Source of the DNA: a virus
IMG/VR virus record: IMGVR_UViG_3300042121_000052
Location: 1 to 40,527 of that record
DNA length: 40,527 bases
Strand: one strand, 5' to 3'
The position numbers were made by a program, and so were the translations under genes. How positions within the stretch are numbered: the stretch's first letter is position 1; each line of letters starts with the position of its first letter. Shown piece by piece: positions 7,051-15,669 of this stretch. The notes beneath the pieces are model-generated. The model was not told the origin of the DNA. It searched no databases and saw only the letters and a list, made by a program, of their open reading frames with translations.

Positions 7051-7638
7051 GTGACGACGGAAATTATCGAGCCGGACCCGGACGCGTTCCGGTTGCCGCC
7101 CCTGGTCACGGCGGAGGAATTCGCGGCCTGGACCGGGGGGAAGGTCCCGGCCGCGGACCCCCGGGTCGCGCCGCTGCTGGCCGGTGCCTCGGCCGGTGTC
7201 CGGCGCTGGTGCGGCTGGCATATTGCGCCGGTGCTGGAGGAAACACTGACCGGGGACGGCCCGGGCGGGTCGCTGCTGCTGCTGCCCACGGGCCGTCTGC
7301 TCGAGGTGCTGTCGGCAACGAACGCCGGGACCGACGTGGACGTGTCCGGACTGGACTTTTCCCGGTACGGGATGGTCGAGCTACGGGACGGGTCCTGGGG
7401 GTCCCGGCTCGGTTCGGTGTCCCTGCGGGTGCGGCACGGCCATGACCTGGCGGACGTGGCGGAGGTCGCGCAAATCGTCAAGCAGGTCACGGCGAACGCG
7501 CTGGCCTCGCCGATGGGCGCGACTCGGGAACAGGCCGGGACGGTGTCGGTGTCCTGGGCGACGACGGCGCCGGGGGTGTCCGGCGGGCTGTCGCTGCTGC
7601 AGCGGGACTTCGACGTGCTGGCCGCATACCGGATTTAG
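7051..7638 (+). CDS. Head-to-tail adaptor (gp6-like connector)
   Basis: 195 residues. The N-terminal PPLVTAEEFAAWTGG and ADPRVAPLLAGASAGVRRWCGW are the typical helical start of head-tail connector proteins of the HK97 gp6 / SPP1 gp15 type, which form the ring under the portal. The C-terminal half holds VKQVTANALASPMGATREQAG and ends LQRDFDVLAAYRI, as in actinophage adaptors. GTG 7051. The position first after the capsid cluster agrees. Confidence 0.8.
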   Translation: MTTEIIEPDPDAFRLPPLVTAEEFAAWTGGKVPAADPRVAPLLAGASAGVRRWCGWHIAPVLEETLTGDGPGGSLLLLPTGRLLEVLSATNAGTDVDVSGLDFSRYGMVELRDGSWGSRLGSVSLRVRHGHDLADVAEVAQIVKQVTANALASPMGATREQAGTVSVSWATTAPGVSGGLSLLQRDFDVLAAYRI

Positions 7639-7641
7639 GGG

Positions 7642-8001
7642 GTGGCGTACGTGCTCGGTCTGTCGTTCGCGTCCCACACGGTCACGGTGATCCGGCCGGC
7701 CCGGGTCCTGGACCACGGGTCCTGGGTGGACGACTGGGAGCACCCGGCCGAACACGCGGTCACCGGGTGCGTGGTGTTCCCGGGCGTGTCGGTGGAGGAC
7801 AACTCCCGGCAGGACGCGCAACAGGTCACCTACACGGTGATCGCGCCGGCCGGCTCCGACGTCAAGGCCGGGGACCGGGTCCGGGTCGATATTGAACCGG
7901 AGCTGGACCTGGCCGTGTACGGCCGGCCCCGGCCGATCCGGTCCCCCACGGGGGCCCTGGACCATCTCCACTTCGAGCTCTCGGACTGGGAGGTGGTCTA
8001 G
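7642..8001 (+). CDS. Head-tail stopper / head closure protein
   Basis: 119 residues, mostly beta: SHTVTVIRPARVLDHGSWVDDWEHP, then VFPGVSVEDNSRQDAQQVTYTVIAP and KAGDRVRVDIEPELDLAVYG. Size, fold pattern and place after the adaptor fit the SPP1 gp16-type stopper that closes the portal after packaging. The GTG start lies 3 bases after the previous stop, with the ribosome site GGGGG close upstream. Confidence 0.72.
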   Translation: MAYVLGLSFASHTVTVIRPARVLDHGSWVDDWEHPAEHAVTGCVVFPGVSVEDNSRQDAQQVTYTVIAPAGSDVKAGDRVRVDIEPELDLAVYGRPRPIRSPTGALDHLHFELSDWEVV

Positions 8002-8250
8002 GTGGCGTTCAAGGTGAAACTGAACCGGCGCGGGGTCGAGAGCATCCTGAAGTCGGAGCGGGTGCAGGCTGACCTGCGGGCCCGGGCGTCCCGGATCGCG
8101 GCCGCGGCCGGGCCCGGCATGGTGGCCTCGGTGGGGGTGGGCCGGAACCGGGCCCGGGCGGCGGTCATCACGGGCACCGAAGCGGCCCGGGATGCTGAGG
8201 CCAGGGGCCGGGCCCTGACGCGGGCCCTGGACGCCGGGCGGCTGCGATGA
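8002..8250 (+). CDS. Small neck/tail-completion protein (gp10-like candidate)
   Basis: 82 residues beginning MAFKVKLNRRGVESILKSERVQ, then RASRIAAAAGPGMVAS and a basic helix near the C terminus. HK97 gp10-like proteins begin with this kind of 'v.ln..gv..lL....v...l...a..Ia..A' pattern and lie between stopper and tail terminator, as here; this copy is short. It starts on the base after the previous stop and overlaps the next gene by 4 bases. Confidence 0.68.
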   Translation: MAFKVKLNRRGVESILKSERVQADLRARASRIAAAAGPGMVASVGVGRNRARAAVITGTEAARDAEARGRALTRALDAGRLR

Positions 8251-8627
8251 ATTTTTACGACGTCGAACAGCTCCTGATTGATTACCTGGCCCCGGTCCTG
8301 GGTGTGCCGGTGGGCACGAAGGCGGCAGCGGCCCCCGAGTTCGTCCGGCTGGTCCGGACCGGCGGGCCGCGCGGGACCCCGGTCACGGACCGGCCCCAGG
8401 TCACGTTCGAGGCGTACGCGTCCCGGGGCTCGGCGGCGGCGGAGCTGGCGGACAAGACACGGGCGGCGGTGTTCGCCCTGGCCGGGACCCTGCTGGGGTC
8501 CGTCTCGATCAAGGAGGTCGGGGAAACCGGCGGTCCGGCGAACCTGCCGGACCCGGTGTTCCCGTCCCTGACCCGGTACACGTTCACCCTTGCCGTGCAT
8601 CTGCGCGGCCGATTGGAGGTCCCGTGA
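8247..8627 (+). CDS. Tail terminator protein
   Basis: 126 residues. DVEQLLIDYLAPVLGVPVGTK at the N terminus, RPQVTFEAYASRGSAAAELADKTRAA in the middle, and FPSLTRYTFTLAVHLRGR at the end match the fold pattern of tail terminators (lambda gpU / HK97 gp10-region type), which cap the growing tail tube and join it to the head. The ATG start overlaps the preceding stop by 4 bases; gene order supports the call. Confidence 0.78.
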   Translation: MNFYDVEQLLIDYLAPVLGVPVGTKAAAAPEFVRLVRTGGPRGTPVTDRPQVTFEAYASRGSAAAELADKTRAAVFALAGTLLGSVSIKEVGETGGPANLPDPVFPSLTRYTFTLAVHLRGRLEVP

Positions 8628-8866
8628 GGATCACATTTGCCAACGACTACACGACGGAGGACGGGCGCCTGCACAAGGCCGGCAGCTCGGCGGACCTGGA
8701 GTCCGGCGCGGCCCGTTCCCTGATCCTGCGCGGCAAGGCCGTGCCGGAACGCGGCGAGGCCGCGGCAACGGACGCGCCGTCACCGGTGCGTCCGGCCCGG
8801 AAACGGGCAGCACCTAAGACGGCGGGCGGCGCCGCCGGCTCAGCTGCGGCTGAGGAAAACCACTAA
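8624..8866 (+). CDS. Small tail-region protein, unknown
   Basis: 80 residues: a short fold MRITFANDYTTEDGRLHKAGSSADL... resembling the N-terminal 'v.f......g....aG......' module of small structural proteins, then a low-complexity Ala/Pro/basic tail. GTG 8624 overlaps the tail terminator stop by 4 bases. No family assigned. Confidence 0.7.
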   Translation: MRITFANDYTTEDGRLHKAGSSADLESGAARSLILRGKAVPERGEAAATDAPSPVRPARKRAAPKTAGGAAGSAAAEENH

Positions 8867-8881
8867 GGGAAGGAACTAGCC

Positions 8882-9442
8882 GTGGCTAAGAATTACGACA
8901 ACATCCGGGTATACGGGGACCTGGAATCCGAGGTGTTCATGGCCCCGAAGGGGTCCACGCTTCCGACCGCCATTACGGCGGACCCGGCGGACCCGTTCTG
9001 GGCGTTCGGCTGGATCAGCGAGGACGGGGTGTCCCTGGCGGTGGCCACGGACGTCGAGAAGTTCAAGGGCTGGCAGGGCGGCACGACGCTGCGCACCAAG
9101 GTCACCTCCACGGAGAAAACGATCAAGGTGCAGGCGCTGGAGGAAACGCCGGGAGTGACGGCCCTGTATTACGGGCACGGGGACCCGGTGGTCACCGGGA
9201 CCGGCACGTCGGCGGTGGCCAGGGTGGACCTGCCGGAGTCCGTCCCGACGATTGAGCGGGCGGCGGTGTTCAAGTTCGTGGACGGCGAGGTCGAGAAGTG
9301 GCTGTGCTGCGAGCTGGTGCAGGTCACGGACCGCGGCGAGGTCGCGCACCAAAACAGCTCCATGACGCTGTACGAGTTCACCCTGGAAATCATCGGGGAC
9401 GCGTACTGGCTGACGAACGCGCCGGCCTTCACGGCCGCGTAA
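8882..9442 (+). CDS. Major tail protein
   Basis: 186 residues, mostly beta. It forms the tail tube. NYDNIRVYGDLESEVFMAPKG, FWAFGWISEDGVSLAV, EKFKGWQGG and TLYEFTLEIIGDAYW are typical of actinophage major tail proteins, which start 'v.v...g.vy.Ap.gt..p' and contain 'w...G.is.dGv....'. AAGGGAAGGAAC gives a good ribosome site for GTG 8882. It is followed by structured non-coding sequence and a terminator, as expected for a highly expressed tail gene. Confidence 0.92.
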   Translation: MAKNYDNIRVYGDLESEVFMAPKGSTLPTAITADPADPFWAFGWISEDGVSLAVATDVEKFKGWQGGTTLRTKVTSTEKTIKVQALEETPGVTALYYGHGDPVVTGTGTSAVARVDLPESVPTIERAAVFKFVDGEVEKWLCCELVQVTDRGEVAHQNSSMTLYEFTLEIIGDAYWLTNAPAFTAA

Positions 9443-9448
9443 CGGGTG

Positions 9449-9526
9449 CCGCTGCCGGGGGTTTGTTCCTGGCGATGGATTCTTTCCCTCCGGCAGCGGT
9501 CCCAGCGCACCAAATGAATCCATCGC
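9449..9526 (+). other. Two interleaved perfect inverted repeats (possible RNA pseudoknot)
   Basis: Repeat A: CCGCTGCCGG (9449-9458) with CCGGCAGCGG (9490-9499). Repeat B: GCGATGGATTC (9472-9482) with GAATCCATCGC (9516-9526). The order is A-B-A'-B', so both can pair only as a pseudoknot, or as alternative hairpins. It lies between the major tail stop and the terminator at 9540. Pairings are seen; any RNA role is inferred. Confidence 0.6.
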
Positions 9527-9539
9527 CCTTAGTCTCTCT

Positions 9540-9565
9540 GCCCGGCCCCGAGTGCCGGGCTTTTT
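9540..9565 (+). terminator. Intrinsic terminator after the major tail gene
   Basis: GCCCGGC (9540-9546) and GCCGGGC (9554-9560) pair around a 7-base loop and are followed directly by TTTTT. It lies 28 bases before the tail chaperone start and probably reduces transcription of the chaperone genes relative to the tail tube gene. Confidence 0.8.
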
Positions 9566-9592
9566 CCGTCTCTAGTGAAAGAAGTCATCGCC

Positions 9593-9973
9593 ATGACAAC
9601 GATTCCGGATAAGGCCGTAGCGAAGCGGCGGGCATCGACGCCGCCGCCGGGGGTGAAGCGTCCGGCTGACCATCAGCCGGCGAAGGAGGACGTGACCGGG
9701 CCCAAGGACACGGTGGTGTACTGGCCGCCCCTGGAGGACGGCGGCCCGGCGTCCAAGTCGTACCTGATCGCCGGGGAGAACCTGGACGACGCCGAACTGC
9801 TGGAGTACTTCACGGACGAGAACTTCATCGGGGCGCTGCGGATCATGCTGGGCCGGGATCAGTGGAATGCGTACAAGGACGCGGCGCGGCTGGAGAACGG
9901 CCGGGTCACGGCGTCCGGGGCGGCGGAGTTCCTGAATCACATTCTGGGCGAGGTCAAGCGGGGAAACTCCTAA
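9593..9973 (+). CDS. Tail assembly chaperone, short form (G-like)
   Basis: 126 residues. It binds the tape measure during tail assembly. The body VTGPKDTVVYWPPLEDGG, LIAGENLDDAELLEYFTD and IGALRIMLGRDQWNAY resembles actinophage G proteins. ATG 9593 is used (an in-frame GTG at 9575 overlaps the likely ribosome site). The last codons run through the heptamer GGGAAAC (9961-9967, read G GGA AAC), where a -1 slip joins it to the downstream frame. Confidence 0.88.
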   Translation: MTTIPDKAVAKRRASTPPPGVKRPADHQPAKEDVTGPKDTVVYWPPLEDGGPASKSYLIAGENLDDAELLEYFTDENFIGALRIMLGRDQWNAYKDAARLENGRVTASGAAEFLNHILGEVKRGNS

Positions 9974-10344
9974 GCCTCGGCTATCTGCTGGTCAAGTACC
10001 CGGGCGAGGTCGAGGCGGACCTGCAGCGGTTCTACCAGGTGGATTTGGCGGACCTGTACCGGGGCCGGGTCACGGCCCGGCGGGTGTCGGTGCTGGTGCT
10101 GAACCTGCCGCGCGGGGCGCAGACGTGGGTCGCGGCCGGCGGTGCCGGGGCGGTGTCGGGGGAAGTCGAGGCGGCGTGGCTGATCGAGCACGCGCTGTAC
10201 CGGATCGCGCACGGCCAGGCCGGGGCGAAGGGCAAGGCGCCGGAGATGCGGCCCTACCCGCCGGGCCGTGACGAACAGGCGGTGAAGGCCGCCAAGGCGG
10301 TGGGCCGCGCCGAAGCGTTCCGGGCCAAACATCACGGAGGCTAA
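9967..10344 (+). CDS. Tail assembly chaperone, -1 frameshift extension (T part of GT)
   Basis: This frame has no good start of its own and is expressed as a fusion: translation from 9593 slips -1 on GGGAAAC at 9961-9967, re-reading base 9967 and continuing LLSLGYLLVKYPGEVEAD to the stop at 10344, about 250 residues in total. The T part contains YQVDLADLYRGRVTARRVSVLVLNLP, the usual 'l..DL...y...ls.r.l..ll..lP' signature of such extensions. G/GT pairs are conserved in long-tailed phages. It ends just before the tape measure ribosome site. Confidence 0.87.
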   Translation, partial: LLSLGYLLVKYPGEVEADLQRFYQVDLADLYRGRVTARRVSVLVLNLPRGAQTWVAAGGAGAVSGEVEAAWLIEHALYRIAHGQAGAKGKAPEMRPYPPGRDEQAVKAAKAVGRAEAFRAKHHGG

Positions 10345-10356
10345 GGAGGCGCACGC

Positions 10357-13300
10357 ATGGCCGTCGAACTGGCTACTGCCTATATCAGCCTTGTTCCGAC
10401 GACGGTGGGCCTGAAATCGGCCGTCGAGCGGCAGTTCGCGCCGGCGGCCCGGATCGCCGCGTCCTCGGGCCGGGATTCCGGGCACCGGTTCGCGGAGGGG
10501 TTCAAGGCGGCGACGTCGCGGGTCGGTGCGGCCCTGGGGTCTTCCCTGAAGGTCGGCATCGGGGTGGCCACGGCCGCCGTCGCCGCGGCGGGGGCGGTCG
10601 GGATCAAGACGGCCGCGAGCATGGAACAGTCCGAGATCGCGTTCACGACGATGCTGGGCTCGGCGAAGAAAGCGAAGGCGTTCCTGGGGGACCTGTCCAA
10701 GTTCGCGGCGAAAACACCGTTTGACCTGCCCGGGCTGCAAAAGTCGGCCTCGTCCCTGGTGTCGGCCGGGATCGAGGCGGACAAGGTCATCCCGATCATG
10801 ACGTCCCTGGGTAACGCCACGTCCGGGATGGGCACCGGTGCCGAAGGCGTCCAGCGCGCCACGGTGGCACTGCAACAGATGAATGCGGCCGGGAAGATCA
10901 GCGGCGAGGACCTGGCGCAGCTGCGGGACGCCGGGATCCCGGTGTTCGACCTGCTGACCGCGGCCACGGGCAAGACGACGGCGGAAATCGCGGAAATGGC
11001 CAACGCCGGCAAGCTGGGCCGGACGGAGCTGGACCAGCTCATGTCGGCGCTGGAGTCCGGGAAGGGCCTGGAGCGGTTCAACGGGCTCATGGAGAAACAG
11101 TCCGCGTCCCTGGCCGGGCTGTGGTCCTCGGCGAAGGACGCCTTCGAGATGGGCATGGCGGAGGCCGTCAAGCCGGCCATTCCGCTGCTGAAGGACGGGC
11201 TCGGCGGGGCCACGGCGTTCCTGACCAACACCGCCCTGCCGAAGATGAAGGTCGTCATGACGGAGGCCGCGGGCGGAATCCGGGCGTTCGGGGAAGCGTG
11301 GAAGGCCAACGACGGGGACATCACGTCCTCCGGGTTTCCCGGCTTCATGGAACTGGTCGCGTTCTGGCTCCGGCAGGCGTGGGACTGGCTGCACAAGCTG
11401 GACTTTTCGAGCCTGGACGGGTTCTTCGGCTCCCTGGCCCGGCAGGGCGGACCGCTTGGCACGATCCTGGCCGGCATCGGGGACTCGTTCCGGGACCTGT
11501 GGCCGGTGGTGCAGGAATTCGCGAAACAGGTCCCGGGCTTCGCCATGGGCGGCCTCGGGCTGCTGAACACGGCCCTGGGGTTCCTCGGGGACCATGTGCA
11601 GGACCTGATCGCGTGGATGCCGGTGATCGTGGCCGGGTTCGTGACCTGGAAGGCCGTCCAGATGGCCATGACGGTGGCCACGGTCGCGCAACGGATCGCG
11701 CAGGAGGCGGCGACGAACGCGTCCAAGATCGCCGCGGCCGCGCAGTGGCTCTGGAACGCCGCCCTGACGGCCAACCCTATCGGGATCGTGGTCGTTGCGA
11801 TCGCGGCCCTGGTCGCCGGGCTGGTGTGGTTCTTCACGCAAACGGAGCTGGGGCAGCAAATCATCCAAAACGTCTGGGGCGCTATCCAGGGCTTCATCGG
11901 GGCAACGGTCGCGTGGTTCCAGACGTACGTCCTGCCTACCGTGCTGGCGGTATTCCGCGCGGTGGGCGCCGTTTTCGAGTGGCTGTGGCAAAACGTCATT
12001 TCGCCGGTGTTCGGGTTCATCGGCGCACTGATCGGCGCCTGGTGGAAGGTCGTGTCGTTCATTTTCTCGGCCCTGGTCGCGGTGGTCCAGAAGGTCATCG
12101 CTCCGGCCCTGCTCTGGCTGTGGCGGAACGTCGTGCAGCCGGTCTTTGACGGCATCGCGGCCGTGGTGACCTGGTGGTGGAACAACATTGTGCAGCCGCA
12201 GCTCCGGGCGGCCGTGTGGTTCTTCCAGAATGTCCTGGCCCCGGTGTTCGCCTGGCTGTGGAAAACGATTATCAAGCCGGCCTTTGACGGGATCGGGACG
12301 GCGATCAAGTGGGTTTGGGAGAACGTCATTAAGCCGGTGTTTGACCGGCTGTCGGCGGTGATCCAGAAGGACGTCCCGAAGGCTTTTGACGAGGGCGTGA
12401 AATTCGTCAAAAAGGTGTGGGAGGGCCTGCAGGAGATTGTCAAGGCGCCTATCCGGTTCGTGGTCAACACGGTCCTGAACGACGGCCTGATCAACGCGAT
12501 GAACGGCATCGCGGACTTCCTGCATATCGACAAGCTGCCCAAGATCGCGCTGCCGCAGGGCTTCGCGGCGGGCGGCTGGACCGGGCCGGGCGCCAAGTAC
12601 ACGCCGGCCGGTCTGGTGCACGCGGACGAGCATGTGATCCGGAAGGAGTCCCGGCGCGCCATGGAACGGAGCGCGCCGGGGCTGCTGGATCACATCAACA
12701 GGTACGGCACCCTGGCCGGGTATGCCGGGGGCGGCCGGGTCAAGCCTTTGAAGGAGCTGTTCGTCACGAACGGCTGGAACCACGTACACAAGGGCATCGA
12801 CTACGCGGCGAGCGTGGGGACGCCGGTGTTCGCTACCCAGGACGGTGTGGTGACCCACGCCGGGCCGGGGGCCCGGGCTCCGGGGGTGTGGGGCGGCGAG
12901 GAGGTCCATATCGCCGGCGGCGGCTTCGAGACCTGGTTCGCGCACCTGTCCCGGATCATGGTCACGCTCGGGCAGAACATCCGGGCCGGGCAGCAAATCG
13001 CGCTGTCGGGCAACACGGGCATCAGCTCGGGCCCGCATCTGCATTTCGGGGTGTTCTCCGGCGGCTGGCCCAATGACCTGGACCCGTCCGGGTACCTGGG
13101 CGGGGCCGGGGTCCCGTCCGGGGGTGAGGGCTGGAATCCGATTAAGGACCTGATCGGCGGGCTGATGGACGCGTTCAAGGGCGCGTTCCCGGGTGGCGGG
13201 TTCCTGATTGACGTCGTGGGCGGGCTGGGCAAAACCATCCTGACCGGGGCTGCGGACTTTGTGGGCCGGCTGTTCTCCGGCGCCTCGGACAAGAAGGGCT

Positions 13301-13575
13301 CCCTGGCCGGGCCGGTGCTGTTCGACGGCGGCGGCTGGCTGGAGCACACGGGCGGGGCAGCGCTGGTGGCCCATCAGTCGCGGCGGCCGGACGCGGTGCT
13401 GACCGGGGCGCAGTGGGACACCATGGCCCGGATCGCGGCGAACGCGGACGGGCCCGGGGTGACCATCCACGGGAACGTGTACGGGGACCCGCAGGACATT
13501 GTGGACGAGCTGGAGGCGCGGAAGCGGCGGGCCGTGACGCTGCACAACCTGGGCGCGATCACGGTGGGAGGCTGA
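10357..13575 (+). CDS. Tape measure protein with M23 peptidase domain
   Basis: 1072 residues, the longest gene, as expected for the protein that sets tail length. The N-terminal TP901-type part contains KAFLGDLSKFAAKTPFDLPG and VQRATVALQQMNAAGKISGEDL. Residues about 400-700 have several hydrophobic segments and degenerate Trp-rich repeats (WLWQNVISPVF, WLWRNVVQPVF, WLWKTIIKPAF, WVWENVIKPVF). Residues about 795-910 form an M23 zinc endopeptidase with HxxxD (H811-D815) and HLH (894-896), which would cut peptidoglycan cross-links during DNA entry. The strong AAGGAGG lies before ATG 10357. Confidence 0.95.
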   Translation: MAVELATAYISLVPTTVGLKSAVERQFAPAARIAASSGRDSGHRFAEGFKAATSRVGAALGSSLKVGIGVATAAVAAAGAVGIKTAASMEQSEIAFTTMLGSAKKAKAFLGDLSKFAAKTPFDLPGLQKSASSLVSAGIEADKVIPIMTSLGNATSGMGTGAEGVQRATVALQQMNAAGKISGEDLAQLRDAGIPVFDLLTAATGKTTAEIAEMANAGKLGRTELDQLMSALESGKGLERFNGLMEKQSASLAGLWSSAKDAFEMGMAEAVKPAIPLLKDGLGGATAFLTNTALPKMKVVMTEAAGGIRAFGEAWKANDGDITSSGFPGFMELVAFWLRQAWDWLHKLDFSSLDGFFGSLARQGGPLGTILAGIGDSFRDLWPVVQEFAKQVPGFAMGGLGLLNTALGFLGDHVQDLIAWMPVIVAGFVTWKAVQMAMTVATVAQRIAQEAATNASKIAAAAQWLWNAALTANPIGIVVVAIAALVAGLVWFFTQTELGQQIIQNVWGAIQGFIGATVAWFQTYVLPTVLAVFRAVGAVFEWLWQNVISPVFGFIGALIGAWWKVVSFIFSALVAVVQKVIAPALLWLWRNVVQPVFDGIAAVVTWWWNNIVQPQLRAAVWFFQNVLAPVFAWLWKTIIKPAFDGIGTAIKWVWENVIKPVFDRLSAVIQKDVPKAFDEGVKFVKKVWEGLQEIVKAPIRFVVNTVLNDGLINAMNGIADFLHIDKLPKIALPQGFAAGGWTGPGAKYTPAGLVHADEHVIRKESRRAMERSAPGLLDHINRYGTLAGYAGGGRVKPLKELFVTNGWNHVHKGIDYAASVGTPVFATQDGVVTHAGPGARAPGVWGGEEVHIAGGGFETWFAHLSRIMVTLGQNIRAGQQIALSGNTGISSGPHLHFGVFSGGWPNDLDPSGYLGGAGVPSGGEGWNPIKDLIGGLMDAFKGAFPGGGFLIDVVGGLGKTILTGAADFVGRLFSGASDKKGSLAGPVLFDGGGWLEHTGGAALVAHQSRRPDAVLTGAQWDTMARIAANADGPGVTIHGNVYGDPQDIVDELEARKRRAVTLHNLGAITVGG

Positions 13576-13576
13576 G

Positions 13577-14545
13577 ATGTCGGCTGGGATTGTCTACGCG
13601 CTGCCGGCCCCGCCGCTGCCGCCGGAGGTGCCGCTGTTCGTCAAGACGGCGGTCACCTGGACAGGCTGGGACGGCTCGGTGTGGGACCTGACGGCCCCCG
13701 ACTCCGGGGTGGTGCTGGTCAACGAGGGGGTCGAGGGGCTGCACCTGCCCACGTTCCGGGCCTGGACCCGGCAGTCCCCGGCGGTGCCGGGGCAGACGTT
13801 CGCCGGGGCGATCGCCGAACCGCGGGACGTGGTGCTGCCGCTGCTGGTGTTCGAGGACGGGACGAGCCAGGAGTGGCTGGACCGGGACCGGGCGTTCTGG
13901 CGGTCGATGCACCCGGCCAGGTACGGGACCCTGACCGTCTCGCCGGCGGGCACGGGCACGTCCCGGTCCCTGCGGCTGCGCCTGGTCCCGGAGGATCACG
14001 CGTTTTCCATGGATCCGGTGTTCGCGTGCTGGGCGGCGTACGTGGTGCGCCTGGTCGCGGACCGGCCGTTCTGGGAGGGGCAGCCGGTCCGGGCGGCCTG
14101 GACGTCCCCGACGTCGCAGGAGTTCTACGAAACGACGGGGCCGCATCTGGTCAACATCAACTCCGGGCACGTCGCCGCGGACGCGGAGGTCACGAACGCC
14201 GGGGACGAGGACGCGTGGCCGGTGTGGACGGTGATCGGCCCGGTAACGGCCGCGCACATGGGCGTCGGGGACCTGGTGCTGGACGCGCCGGCGGTCGAGG
14301 CCGGGAAGGCTTTGGTGATCGACACGGACCCCCGGGTGCAGACGGTCATCGAATACGACTACGACGCCGGGGACGGCACGGAGCCGGAGGCGTTCACGGA
14401 CCCGGTGGACCGGACGGCGGACCTGGCCGGGGCGGTGGATTTTGCCGCGATCCCGGCCGGCGGTACGTCGCCGATCAACATTTCCATTACCGGCGGCGGG
14501 CTGCTGCGGGTGGAGCTGACGCCGCTGTACTGGAGGGCCTGGTGA
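13577..14545 (+). CDS. Distal tail (Dit-like) minor tail protein
   Basis: 322 residues. Its position right after the tape measure gene, with VTWTGWDGSVWDLTAPDSGVVL, EPRDVVLPLLVFED and WRSMHPARYGTLTVS, matches actinophage distal tail proteins: an N-terminal tail-tube-like domain binding the tube end, then a galectin-like C-terminal half (WPVWTVIGPV, INISITGGGLLRVEL). It should form the hub ring at the tail tip. ATG 13577 lies 1 base after the tape measure stop. Confidence 0.85.
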   Translation: MSAGIVYALPAPPLPPEVPLFVKTAVTWTGWDGSVWDLTAPDSGVVLVNEGVEGLHLPTFRAWTRQSPAVPGQTFAGAIAEPRDVVLPLLVFEDGTSQEWLDRDRAFWRSMHPARYGTLTVSPAGTGTSRSLRLRLVPEDHAFSMDPVFACWAAYVVRLVADRPFWEGQPVRAAWTSPTSQEFYETTGPHLVNINSGHVAADAEVTNAGDEDAWPVWTVIGPVTAAHMGVGDLVLDAPAVEAGKALVIDTDPRVQTVIEYDYDAGDGTEPEAFTDPVDRTADLAGAVDFAAIPAGGTSPINISITGGGLLRVELTPLYWRAW

Positions 14546-15669
14546 ACGGGCCGCCGCCGTTCCGGCTGGCGGCCTACAGCCGGGACTTTGTGCGGCAGGG
14601 CTGGATCGGGGAACCGGTCGCGGTGGCGTGCACGGTGGTGCATAACGGGATCTCGGAGGCGTCCGTGACGGTGGGCGCGGCGGACCCGAAACTGCCGCTG
14701 CTGCTCGATCCGGGGGCGCGGCTGGTGGTCGAGTACCTGGGCGAGGCGCTGCTCTCGGGCCCGGTGCGGGCCCGGTCCGGGAACGGTCCGGGAACGGCCG
14801 GGACGGTGACGGTGTCCGTGGTGGACGACTTCCGGCTGCTGCACCGGGTGCTCGGCTGGCCGGTGCCGGGCGCGGCGATCACGGCGCAGAACAGCGCGGA
14901 GTACTACACGCGCTCCGGGCCGGCGGAAACGGTCCTCAAGGACGTGGTCGCGGCGAACGCGGTGGCACGGCTCGGGGAACCGGTCACGGTGGCCCCGTCC
15001 CTGGGCCGGGGGGCGAACATCACGGCGGCGTTCCGCTTCCACCCTCTGGCGGACGTGCTGTTCCCGGCGGTGGACTCGGCCGGGATCGGGGTCACGGTCC
15101 GGCAGTCCGGGGCCGGGCTGGTCGTGGACTGCTACGTCCCGGAACTGTACCCGCGGACCCTGACGGAGGCCGGCGGGGCGGTCGCGGAATGGTCGTGGAC
15201 GTCCTCGGAGGCCGAAGCGACGCACGTGGTGGTCGGCGGGCAGGGCGAAGGCACGGCCCGGGGGTTCGCGGCGTACTCGGACGCGGCCCGGGTCGCGGCC
15301 CTGGGCGAACGGATCGAGGTGTTCCGGGATGCCCGGGACACGGGCACCGCGGCGGTGTATGCGGAGCGGGCCGCGGAAACGTTCGCCGAAACGGCCCCGA
15401 AGGCCGGCCTGTCGGTGAAGTTCTCCGAAACCTCGGTGTTCCGCTACGGCGGGCCGGGCGGGGTGCGGGTCGGGGACCGGGTCACGCTGCGGGTCGGGGC
15501 GGGCCTGGAAATCACGGACACGCTGCGGTCCGCGTCTTTCTCCTGGACCCGGGACGGCGGGCTGGAAGTCACGCCGGCCGTGGGGGACCTGGACGACAAG
15601 CCTGACAACCAAGTTGCGCGGGCCGTCGCGTCGATCGCGGCCGGCGTGCGGGATTTACGGAGGAAATGA
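14542..15669 (+). CDS. Minor tail protein (Gp37-like tail hub/Tal)
   Basis: 375 residues. LAAYSRDFVRQGWIGEPVAVACTV at the N terminus, VEYLGEALLSGPVRARS, VVDDFRLLHRVLGWPVPG, and the long middle with AETVLKDVVAANAV and TEAGGAVAEWSWTSSEAEAT are typical of the siphovirus ReqiPepy6 Gp37-like family of tail hub proteins. GTG 14542 overlaps the Dit stop by 4 bases (GTGA), so the two are probably translated together. Confidence 0.85.
   Translation: MNGPPPFRLAAYSRDFVRQGWIGEPVAVACTVVHNGISEASVTVGAADPKLPLLLDPGARLVVEYLGEALLSGPVRARSGNGPGTAGTVTVSVVDDFRLLHRVLGWPVPGAAITAQNSAEYYTRSGPAETVLKDVVAANAVARLGEPVTVAPSLGRGANITAAFRFHPLADVLFPAVDSAGIGVTVRQSGAGLVVDCYVPELYPRTLTEAGGAVAEWSWTSSEAEATHVVVGGQGEGTARGFAAYSDAARVAALGERIEVFRDARDTGTAAVYAERAAETFAETAPKAGLSVKFSETSVFRYGGPGGVRVGDRVTLRVGAGLEITDTLRSASFSWTRDGGLEVTPAVGDLDDKPDNQVARAVASIAAGVRDLRRK

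Noticed and set aside
9970-13545. Very long minus-strand frame (1191 codons) opposite the tape measure gene
   Set aside because: It is an Arg/Pro/Gly-rich shadow typical of high-GC antisense frames; the + strand encodes a clear tape measure protein with an M23 domain.
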